NCBI GenBank assembly: GCA_963169055.1
Contig: CAUJFU010000149.1
Coordinates: 1 to 21,623 of the forward strand
Source of the DNA: Myxococcota bacterium
GTDB taxonomy: Bacteria > Myxococcota_C > UBA6777
Length of the DNA: 21,623 nt
Reading direction: 5' to 3'
Shown here piece by piece: positions 1 through 6,223 of the stretch. The first letter of the stretch is position 1, and each line of letters opens with the position of its first letter. The notes under the pieces are model-generated. The model was not told the DNA's origin, did no database searches, and was given only the letters and a program-made list of their open reading frames with translations. The translations under genes and the position numbers were made by a program.

Positions 1-150
1 GGTCGCTCTAAGAATCGCTGCGTAGAGAGGGGGAAAGAGTCATGCAACTCATTCGGATAATCCGTACTTTTATGCATGGTTGTTTTCTATTCTCTTCCAT
101 TCTTTCGTTCCATCCGTCTGTTATGCAAGAAATGGTTTTCAATTCTCCAC

Positions 151-164
151 CATCCGTACGGATG
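151..164. repeat. Perfect 14-bp palindrome
   Basis: CATCCGTACGGATG equals its own reverse complement. It lies in non-coding repeat-rich DNA; a role as a protein-binding site is possible but nothing nearby supports it. Confidence 0.6.
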
Positions 165-176
165 TTCCGCCTTCTT

Positions 177-228
177 CACCCCCCCTCGCCTCCGCGACAG
201 CGGGGAGAGGGCGGGGCCGGGGGGGGTG
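177..228. repeat. GC-rich inverted repeat (CACCCCCC / GGGGGGTG)
   Basis: A CACCCCCCC arm near 177 faces a GGGGGGGGTG arm ending at 228, separated by a C/G-rich spacer. The unit resembles the dispersed CCTCACCCCC...GGGGTGAGG elements seen between genes in many bacterial genomes. It sits between two blocks (99-119 and 285-338) that are close together in the inverted copy near the right end, so it may be a later insertion. Confidence 0.55.
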
Positions 229-284
229 AGGGGGAACCACAAGACGCTCATTCTTCCGATGTCGTTGCTTAACCTGATGCCCAC

Positions 285-338
285 GGGGCGGTTCGCGAAC
301 CGCCCGTGTATCGGGACATAGAGCAGCGAACGGACATG
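285..338. repeat. 54-bp interspersed repeat with REP-like palindrome, left copy
   Basis: This block begins with the perfect palindrome GGCGGTTCGCGAACCGCC and continues through a GTGTATCGGGACAT segment to AACGGACATG. It matches the reverse complement of 21084-21137 at 53 of 54 positions; the one difference is A versus C after GGGACAT. A shorter relative of the palindrome lies at 21378-21401. Confidence 0.85.
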
Positions 339-427
339 CTCACACAACAACAGCATTTTGTATGAGCAGTTGTTCGAGCAAGCAACCTCCGCTTTTTTGC
401 GTTTTGTTTGCCTTTTTACGTACAAAC

Positions 428-448
428 GTGCTGTCTTTCCGACAGCAC
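428..448. terminator. Stem-loop downstream of the minus-strand gene set
   Basis: GTGCTGTC and GACAGCAC form a perfect 8-bp stem around a 5-base loop. It lies about 130 bases past the last stop codon of the minus-strand gene set, so it could end or stabilise that transcript. There is no clear run of U after it, so a standard Rho-independent terminator is not established. Confidence 0.35.
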
Positions 449-490
449 AGACGATGTGTTCGAGTGTTCGCCACACCTTGCTACTCCTAC
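448..490 (+). repeat. 43-bp direct repeat, left copy
   Basis: Aligning this block with 21522-21564 gives 37 identities in 43 positions without gaps. Weaker similarity continues rightward to about position 524. The right copy lies inside an element with 14-bp inverted ends. The shared sequence does not encode a recognisable peptide. Confidence 0.7.
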
Positions 491-575
491 GTTTTACGAT
501 CACGCAGTGGGCGGATTTTGGATGAGGTGTGAGTTGGCCCAAGGAACAGCAGGGACTCGGAAAGAAGCTGAGCAC

Positions 576-968
576 TCAAAGAGCCGTGAGTTGGCCCAAG
601 ACGCTACTGGTGATCTGAAGAACCCATTTTTCGAAATCTTCTTCCGAGATATCTTGCAATTCTTTACACGAAGATTCGATAAAATGCTCCAAAAGGATCT
701 CTTGATCGAGAGGGCGTTTGAGGAATTGTTGGCAAGCGCTGCGTTCGCAGCGATGGTGACATCCAGCAAGGCCGACAAGGGACTTGGCTTGGCGGGCGAG
801 TTGGAGGGCGTGGGGTAGTTCGGCCATCAGAGGGACGAGATCAACGACCTCGATATCGTCGATCTGTTCGCGCAAAAGTTGCGCAACGCGTTGAGTGAGT
901 TGGCCGCGTAGTGTATGCCCATTGCAAGGAACAAGGATTACAGAAGCAGCAGAAACAGACGGAGGCAT
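576..968 (-). CDS. Small DGC-type putative zinc-binding protein
   Basis: This 130-residue protein resembles the DGC domain family (putative zinc-binding proteins). It has an early Cys-Asn-Gly (Cys15-Gly17) after a hydrophobic strand (SVILVPC) and a second motif LAGCHHRC with Cys70 and Cys74, preceded by a helix rich in Ala and Leu. An extra Cys80 follows. No signal peptide or membrane segment is seen, so it should be cytoplasmic. I chose the ATG at 968 because AGGAG lies six bases upstream; a longer frame would overlap the preceding gene. It is the last gene of the set, 38 bases after a DsrE-like gene. A second DGC domain sits at the N-terminus of the protein encoded at 4668-6197, suggesting the two act in one pathway. 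The biochemical role of DGC proteins is poorly known; zinc or thiol chemistry is inferred from the family name and cysteines. Confidence 0.7.
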   Translation of the reverse strand: MPPSVSAASVILVPCNGHTLRGQLTQRVAQLLREQIDDIEVVDLVPLMAELPHALQLARQAKSLVGLAGCHHRCERSACQQFLKRPLDQEILLEHFIESSCKELQDISEEDFEKWVLQITSSVLGQLTAL

Positions 969-1006
969 CGGGGACTCCTGAGGAAGAAAGAGAGCAACCG
1001 CACACC

Positions 1007-1399
1007 TTAAAGCGAGACGGCTTTGTGCGTGATCAACAAAGAGGCGAGTTTGGTCAGCCCTGCTTGTGTGACGCAAGAGCGCAAACCGCCCGATTGATGG
1101 GATTGAGGCGGGAGGGCAGCTTGGGTTTCTTCCGCACAACTCGCGCAGACATAGATCTGCCCGCCTGCTTCTTCGAAAAGTTTGGTGTAGGTATCAAGCC
1201 GATCAAAGCCGGGGATATGGATGCTTTGAAGAGCCGATTCAAACGCCCAGATCGCAGCTTGTGCGTGCAAAAAGACAACAACTTCTTCGCCCATCGCTTG
1301 GAGAGAAACTGCCAGAGCAAAGGCCAAGGTCGCACGAGAGCCTCCGTCTTCTTGGCCGTGTGTCAGGACGATGAGATGCCCTTTGGGTGTTTTGGTCAT
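1007..1399 (-). CDS. DsrE-like sulfur-relay family protein
   Basis: A 130-residue protein with the DsrE fold pattern: an N-terminal strand and loop (HLIVLTHGQEDGG), a helix, the strand VVVFLHAQAAIWAF, and a strand ending in a Cys pair (YVCASC, Cys85 and Cys88), then the characteristic AGLTKLASLL segment. In DsrE-family proteins a conserved Cys carries persulfide sulfur between partners in the cytoplasm. The ATG at 1399 has AAGGA six bases upstream; an in-frame TTG at 1405 sits too close to that site. It follows the paralogous DsrE-like gene by nine bases, so the two are surely co-transcribed. Whether they form a heteromeric complex like DsrEFH is inference. Confidence 0.8.
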   Translation of the reverse strand: MTKTPKGHLIVLTHGQEDGGSRATLAFALAVSLQAMGEEVVVFLHAQAAIWAFESALQSIHIPGFDRLDTYTKLFEEAGGQIYVCASCAEETQAALPPQSHQSGGLRSCVTQAGLTKLASLLITHKAVSL

Positions 1400-1408
1400 A
1401 GACAATCC

Positions 1409-1792
1409 TTAAAAAACAGTGACTTGGCCTTTAATCATAATCTCTGCAACACTTGAGAGGCCGGCATAATGGGCACCTTTGCGCAGCGATTGGCGAAAAG
1501 CGTTGCTGTCCATCGTGGGAAGAAAGCAATAAGCATCCAAGCAAGGCGAACACACAAGCATCGGCCCGTCTTGTTCGAGATAGGTGCTGAGATACGTTGC
1601 GAGCGTGGGTTCGTCGGCGAGTTGGACGTCTTCGCCCGTCCCTTCAAAAGCCCATCGGGTTCCCGAAAGAGTCAGAAAAATACTGACAGGGCAGCCCATG
1701 GCTTGCAAAGCAAGAGCGAGTTTGGTTCCAAGCAAAGCGGCTTGACCGCCGTCTTCGCGACCGCGTGTGATGATGATCAGATGAGGTTGCAC
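1409..1792 (-). CDS. DsrE-like sulfur-relay family protein with GTG start
   Basis: A 127-residue paralogue of the next gene, with the same landmarks: HLIIITRGREDGG near the start, WAFEG in the middle, a CxxC pair (Cys81 and Cys84, in LVCSPC) plus Cys89, and AGLSSVAEIMIKGQVTVF at the end, which is typical of DsrE-like proteins. It is probably a cytoplasmic sulfur-transfer protein. The start is a GTG at 1790-1792 with GGAG six bases upstream; no better ATG exists. It begins 30 bases after the DsrE2-like gene and ends nine bases before the second DsrE-like gene. Which Cys carries sulfur cannot be told from sequence alone, but the Cys of the CxxC motif aligns best with family members. Confidence 0.8.
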   Translation of the reverse strand: MQPHLIIITRGREDGGQAALLGTKLALALQAMGCPVSIFLTLSGTRWAFEGTGEDVQLADEPTLATYLSTYLEQDGPMLVCSPCLDAYCFLPTMDSNAFRQSLRKGAHYAGLSSVAEIMIKGQVTVF

Positions 1793-1822
1793 AGAAGACT
1801 CCGTGGGAACGGGAAAAAGCGC

Positions 1823-2413
1823 TCAGACCACAAAGAACAGCTTGGATTGAACGGCATCTCCGAGGCAAGAAGTCACGCCCGCGCACTGAAGGTTGGGGAG
1901 TCCCATGATATCTTCTTCGGTGAAGCCCATGATCTCCATGGTCAAAGTGCAGATGGTGAACTTGACACCTGCTTCGACAGCCATATCCATCAGTTGCGGC
2001 AAAGAAGAAGAGCCAGCTTTTTGCATAAAGTGGCGCATCATCATGGCTCCCATGCCGCCGAAATTCATTTTGGAGAGGCCGACGCGTGCGGGGCCTTTGG
2101 GCATCATCCATCCCATCATACGAGAAAGAAAAGATTTTTTCCTTTCTGGCAAAAGACTTCCTTTTTTTCCAAGCGCAGGTTGATGTTTATCTCGGCGCAA
2201 AAGATTCAGCCCCCACAAAGCAAAGAAGATATTGACTTCGAGGCCCATGGAGCGGGCGGACATGGCGAGCATAAATGCGAGGAATACGCGGTCGAAGTCG
2301 TCGCTAGAGAGCAAGATCGTCATTTGTTGGTTATCCGCAGCGGCGGCATTCATGGCCTTGCTTTGCATGGCTTGGGCGAGTTGTTGTGCCAAAGAGTCCG
2401 AAGATACAGACAT
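1823..2413 (-). CDS. DsrE2-like (DrsE_2 family) protein
   Basis: The 196-residue product matches the DsrE2/peroxiredoxin-like family: a strand MTILLSSDDFDRVFLAFMLA, the FFALWGLNLLRR segment, a Met-rich stretch MMPKGPARVGLSKMNFGGMG (about 103-122), and VKFTICTLTMEIMGFTEEDIMG, where Cys155 occupies the position of the conserved family Cys. Cys177 and Cys183 are additional. In sulfur oxidisers, DsrE2 is usually encoded beside TusA and a rhodanese and takes part in persulfide transfer; here the TusA-like gene is directly upstream but no rhodanese is present. AAGGAG lies seven bases before the ATG at 2413. A residue 40-70 hydrophobic stretch could be membrane-associated. Confidence 0.85.
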   Translation of the reverse strand: MSVSSDSLAQQLAQAMQSKAMNAAAADNQQMTILLSSDDFDRVFLAFMLAMSARSMGLEVNIFFALWGLNLLRRDKHQPALGKKGSLLPERKKSFLSRMMGWMMPKGPARVGLSKMNFGGMGAMMMRHFMQKAGSSSLPQLMDMAVEAGVKFTICTLTMEIMGFTEEDIMGLPNLQCAGVTSCLGDAVQSKLFFVV

Positions 2414-2455
2414 AGGGGGCTCCTTTTAAGGGGATCGGCTTGATTGACCGATGGA

Positions 2456-3997
2456 TCAGGGCTTGTGCAACCAAGCGTGGTACACATGGCCTTGTTGTTG
2501 TTCTTTTTGGACGATGTATCCGTGAATATCGCACCAAGCCTTGAGGTCGACAGGAAAAGCAGGGTCGTCTGCGCTGACTTTCAGCGGTAGTTTGGGATGT
2601 TCGCGAACCTGTTTGCTGAGTTGGACGATGGGCATAGGACATTTGAGTCCACAGAAATTGAGGGGGATCGGTTCGGGGGCAAGGTCTTCAAAAGAGCCGC
2701 TAGAGGCGGAAAGATGCGAAAGGCCGTCAAGAGGAAGCGAGAACGATCCAGGACTGGAGGGCTGCGTTGTGTTTGAGGCGAGAGGGACGGGAAAATCGAT
2801 CAAAGAATCAATGGAGATAGGAGGTTGCAGGGTAGGCGTGCGGGTATCGGTATCGCGGGAAAAGGAGGCATTTTTCGGGGCTGGAGACAAGGAGCCATGA
2901 GGAGAGGGCGGAGGAGAGGAAGCGGGAAGAGGGTTGTTTGCGACGTGCCCCGCAGATGGTCTCGAAGAGAGCGAGGACAACGAGGCAGAAGAGGTCGAGA
3001 GATCGGACCCGGGAAAAGCGAGCCAAACCACGACAGACTGGTCGGATTGTTGGGCGTGAAGAAAGCGAACGTCTTTTTGTTCGCACCAGTGTTGGACGTC
3101 TTGGATGAATTGGGGATCGCGGGTTTCGATGCGCAAAAGGCCGGCTTTGGTGTGTTGTTTTCGTTCTTTTTGCAAAGCAACAAGGTGAAGCGGCGAGCGT
3201 TTGTCGTTGTAATCGAGACTCGCAAGCAATGGAAGCCCAAGATCGCGGACAGACGGAGGAAGGAGTGAAGCGCTTTCAGAAGTAGAAGCCAAGGCAACAG
3301 AAGCAGCGGAAGCGGCGAGAAGTTCGGGCGGGACTTTGATCACAAAAGAGCTAGAAGCGGGTGCAGGGATCACGGGGGGCTTTTTCGCGAAGTGTAGGCG
3401 CACACGAAAAGGCAAAGCGTCGGGCGAGGAGAGCCATTCGATACGTGCCTCGCTGCGTTCTGCCCATGCTTTCAGATCTGCTGGAAAAGCCCGATCATCG
3501 GCCATAATGTCTAGCGAGGCAGGGTTGCTTTTTCGGACGTGCGCAGAAAGCCGAACGATCGGCATGGGGCACTTGAGTCCGAGATAATCCATCGATTCGA
3601 TCTCGGCGTTCTCTGCGCGGGTAGAATGAAATACCAAGCGACAAAGCGCGGAGACGGTCTTGTCGAGTTCTTTTTGCAAAAGCCCCACAGAAGAGAAGTC
3701 GGGCGTGTACAACACCGCGTCAGGCGGTCGAAGAGAAGCCATCTGCGCCTTGGTGTCGTCGATCGAGCGGTTGGTTAAAACCACGAAGGCATGGGCCAAA
3801 ACGAGTCGACGATGTGCGTACAAATTGTTCTTTTGAAGAGCAGCAACGTCGATCAAGACGCAAGAAGCGGGCAATATCTGGTGCAGTTCCTTTGCAGAAA
3901 GAGTATTTCCGTATTGTAACACGGCGACTTCTTCCTGCGTGACAGGCGGGAGTCCAAGCCATTGCGAGAGTGTGTGATAGGCTTGTTGAGATCTCAT
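2456..3997 (-). CDS. Multi-domain TusA-like protein (two CPMP domains plus one degenerate)
   Basis: A 513-residue protein, against about 80 for ordinary TusA. Residues 1-125 form an unrecognised alpha/beta domain. A TusA domain follows (about 135-204) with GLKCPMPIVRLS and sulfur-carrying Cys143. A Ser/Ala-rich linker leads to a third TusA-like unit (about 257-326) where the motif reads RSPLHLVAL, with Ser268 in place of Cys. A long Ser/Pro-rich linker then leads to the C-terminal TusA domain (445-513) with GLKCPMPIVQLS, Cys453, and the usual DDPAFPVDLKAWC. TusA proteins pass persulfide sulfur to DsrE-type partners, three of which are encoded directly downstream. The start is uncertain: ATG 3997 has only a weak GGGGT site; ATG 4009 and TTG 4075 are in frame. 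About 190 bases separate it from the V4R-like gene, so an extra promoter is possible. Confidence 0.8.
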   Translation of the reverse strand: MRSQQAYHTLSQWLGLPPVTQEEVAVLQYGNTLSAKELHQILPASCVLIDVAALQKNNLYAHRRLVLAHAFVVLTNRSIDDTKAQMASLRPPDAVLYTPDFSSVGLLQKELDKTVSALCRLVFHSTRAENAEIESMDYLGLKCPMPIVRLSAHVRKSNPASLDIMADDRAFPADLKAWAERSEARIEWLSSPDALPFRVRLHFAKKPPVIPAPASSSFVIKVPPELLAASAASVALASTSESASLLPPSVRDLGLPLLASLDYNDKRSPLHLVALQKERKQHTKAGLLRIETRDPQFIQDVQHWCEQKDVRFLHAQQSDQSVVVWLAFPGSDLSTSSASLSSLSSRPSAGHVANNPLPASSPPPSPHGSLSPAPKNASFSRDTDTRTPTLQPPISIDSLIDFPVPLASNTTQPSSPGSFSLPLDGLSHLSASSGSFEDLAPEPIPLNFCGLKCPMPIVQLSKQVREHPKLPLKVSADDPAFPVDLKAWCDIHGYIVQKEQQQGHVYHAWLHKP

Positions 3998-4188
3998 CGT
4001 ACACCCCATTTGGATGGTGTGGACGAGCGCAAGAGAAGAGGAGCCCACGAGATGCGCCAAGAGTGGCGGCTGCAACCGAGCCGACGAGGGCGAACCTCAG
4101 AGATGGGATCTTTCGGCGAGTTTTGCGGTGTGTGGGCGCTGCAACGAGAGGCCGTAGGATGCAGTGAAGACATAAAGATATCCTCGGA

Positions 4189-4671
4189 TTATCGGGGTTC
4201 AAGGTGCAAAATATATTCATCGCCATGAAGGGCATCTTGGTGATCAGAAGAGACACGGAACGGCAATTGTACCGAATCAAGGGCGCCTTCGATCAGTAAG
4301 GCCAAGACGTTCTCGGTCGGGAGTCCCATCTGACGGCGCGCAGGAAACAATACACGACTGATCATGCAACGCATCACAAGGATCGACGGGCGCGCATGAA
4401 GATCGGTCTGCGCAAGTTCAAAAACACGGACGAGACCGAGAACGCTAAAGACTTCGGCCAATTGTTCAAGTGCGGTCATCAGATCACGTTCGAGCGGGAG
4501 TTGGTGGGCGATGGAGGCTCCCCATTGGCGCAAGATGGCGCGGTATTGCTCGATCGTCAGGGTTCCTTGATCGACGCTTTCCATGAGGCTGCGAAGAAAA
4601 GAAAAGAAAACCTCGTTGCCACCGGCATAAGCAAGTCGTTGTGATTGGGAGGGTTGTTGCAAAACGCTCAT
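4189..4671 (-). CDS. Possible V4R-like small-molecule-binding domain protein
   Basis: A 160-residue protein with no clear family match by eye. The C-terminal third (LLIEGALDSVQLPFRVSS, then a GDEYILHL end) resembles the end of V4R (4-vinyl reductase-type) domains, where a helix and a final beta hairpin close a ligand pocket; the Cys residues usual for metal-binding V4R proteins are absent there. The N-terminal half is helical (SLMESVDQGTLTIEQYRAILRQWG). No signal peptide is seen. The ATG at 4671 overlaps the TGA of the upstream DGC protein gene by four bases and has AAGGA seven bases upstream, implying coupled translation. A ligand-sensing or adaptor role is inference; an alternative is a lineage-specific helical protein. 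Confidence 0.4.
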   Translation of the reverse strand: MSVLQQPSQSQRLAYAGGNEVFFSFLRSLMESVDQGTLTIEQYRAILRQWGASIAHQLPLERDLMTALEQLAEVFSVLGLVRVFELAQTDLHARPSILVMRCMISRVLFPARRQMGLPTENVLALLIEGALDSVQLPFRVSSDHQDALHGDEYILHLEPR

Positions 4672-6197
4672 GGAGAATCCTTCGATGGAGCGGGTGGAAT
4701 GGGGACACAAACGCGTTGAGGTGGTTTGTTTTTTCGGTGGTTTGGGACTTCGACGCACGTTGTTCCGACACGACAGCCCAGTTTGGGGAAAAGCCGAAAG
4801 TCGCACTGCGTCATACACAACCCCCCTTTGGAGATCGGCAAAGGATCAACGTAGGGTGCCAAAGCATCGGCACGGATACAAGAAGACGGCGCGTGCCAAG
4901 GATTCGTAGAGCGCGGGCACCACGACAAGCAATAACGGGTGCAATATCCGCCTTTTGGGACAGGCAAGCACATCGGTTTGGCGTAGTCACAAGACTGCTG
5001 CGAAGTGCAAAGTCCGCCGATCCAACCTTGGTTGACCATCTTGCTGCGCAGCAGATGGGCAGCGTCAACAGATGGAGGCTTCGGATCTGTCGGTGGCTTC
5101 GGAGGTTTCGAGGTGAGAGGCTCCGAGGCGGGCGGCTCCGATGTAGGCCGTCGCACAACAGAAGCGGTATCGGTCAGCGGTCGTTTTTCAGGTGGCGTTG
5201 TGTTGGGCTTTTGTGCCACGGCAACGGGCGGACGGGATAGTTGCGTCGATGTTGCTTTGGCCCCTTGAATCCGTAGCATTTTTTGCGCAAAAGCATCGGA
5301 TCGGAGTGGCGCGCTGGGGCGCGGAGGTTCGGGCGATTTCGAGGCTAGGGGAAGTCGAGAAAGCGGCGGATTTTCCGAGGTTTTCGGAGAAAAAGGAGAT
5401 GCGAAACGCCACCAGAGCACAGCCGCAAGCGAGGCGACGATGAAAAGCCCCAGATAAAGGGTCTTTTGACGAGCTTTGACGGCTTGATCTTGGAACAATC
5501 CTGTTTGCGGCCCCGAAAAACGCGCAGCCGAGGCAGAAGGCGCGAGATGTGGGGGGAAAGCATCGTTGCGTGGGGTCGTAGCAGAGAGCCGATCTATCGA
5601 GGGTGTCGCCGTCACAGCGACAGAAACAGAAACAGGCGCGGTTGTAGACGCAGTCGTAGAAGCGACCGAAGCAACACGAACTGAGGACGAGGTTGGTTTG
5701 AAATCGGGGCGCTGTTCGGGCAAAGAGGGCAGATCAACAAAGCGCCGTCGTTTGGGTGAACGGGCGGCAGGAGGTAAAAAAGCGGGAGTTTGCGGGCTTT
5801 GCGGGATCAAGGCCGAATACGAGACAATCGCATCTTCAAGGGAACGGACTTGGCTTTCAAAGGGGGCATCAGGCGCAAGGATCACTTCGCGTTCGACGTG
5901 CGCGACGTGCGCGAGCAGCTTTTTGGGGCAATTGTCCTTGCATCCAGCCACGCTAATGCGGGCTTGTGCAAGCTCGTAGCGATGTTGCGTGCCGGGGCCT
6001 TTGTGAAAGATCAAGGGTGGGATGGAATAAATGCACGCAAGATGCGGGGTTTGTCGTTGCGCGATGGCTTGCACGATCCGCCCGATCTGTGGGTTTTTGT
6101 CGCAGCCATCGCAAGGAACGATTGCGACTTCTTCGGTGGTGGTGGGGGGAATCGCCAGAAGCGACCAGCGGCTGCGCGAAGACTCTGGTGTGGACAT
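4668..6197 (-). CDS. Membrane-anchored DGC-domain protein with 12-Cys outer domain
   Basis: A 509-residue protein. The N-terminal 110 residues are a DGC putative zinc-binding domain: VAIVPCDGC (Cys29, Cys32) and SVAGCKDNC (Cys86, Cys90). A Ser/Thr/Pro-rich linker runs to a single membrane helix at about 246-263 (LYLGLFIVASLAAVLWW) preceded by Lys/Arg, so the DGC domain should be cytoplasmic. A second Pro-rich linker ends in a C-terminal domain of about 110 residues with 12 cysteines (GLC, QSC, PMC, GYC, RYC, SWC, SSC and so on), which outside the membrane could form disulfides. ATG 6197 has AAAGG upstream; a TTG at 6218 is less likely. It lies 26 bases after the kinase gene and overlaps the V4R-like gene. 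The arrangement suggests a transmembrane thiol, metal or redox sensor; this is inference. Confidence 0.7.
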   Translation of the reverse strand: MSTPESSRSRWSLLAIPPTTTEEVAIVPCDGCDKNPQIGRIVQAIAQRQTPHLACIYSIPPLIFHKGPGTQHRYELAQARISVAGCKDNCPKKLLAHVAHVEREVILAPDAPFESQVRSLEDAIVSYSALIPQSPQTPAFLPPAARSPKRRRFVDLPSLPEQRPDFKPTSSSVRVASVASTTASTTAPVSVSVAVTATPSIDRLSATTPRNDAFPPHLAPSASAARFSGPQTGLFQDQAVKARQKTLYLGLFIVASLAAVLWWRFASPFSPKTSENPPLSRLPLASKSPEPPRPSAPLRSDAFAQKMLRIQGAKATSTQLSRPPVAVAQKPNTTPPEKRPLTDTASVVRRPTSEPPASEPLTSKPPKPPTDPKPPSVDAAHLLRSKMVNQGWIGGLCTSQQSCDYAKPMCLPVPKGGYCTRYCLSWCPRSTNPWHAPSSCIRADALAPYVDPLPISKGGLCMTQCDFRLFPKLGCRVGTTCVEVPNHRKNKPPQRVCVPIPPAPSKDSP

Positions 6198-6223
6198 GGA
6201 ATGCCTTTCTTGGGCCAACCCGC

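Larger units (their letters stand above)
1..575. other. Gene-free, repeat-rich left flank
   Basis: I see no convincing gene here; the short reading frames overlap each other on both strands and follow repeat sequence. The stretch holds a perfect 14-bp palindrome CATCCGTACGGATG (151-164), a GC-rich inverted repeat (177-228), a REP-like palindrome inside a 54-bp repeat (285-338), a perfect 8-bp stem-loop (428-448), and a 43-bp unit (448-490) that recurs near the right end. A 15-base block at 584-598, covering the end of the first gene, is repeated at 528-542. The region lies downstream of the minus-strand gene set and probably contains its transcript end. Confidence 0.7.

Noticed and set aside
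87-575. Minus-strand frame of about 162 residues in the left flank
   Set aside because: It is made largely of repeat sequence, with the palindrome translated in the middle, and has no recognisable motif.
1469-2443. Long plus-strand reading frame of about 324 residues
   Set aside because: It lies antisense to the DsrE2 and DsrE genes and its His/Arg-rich product has no family features.
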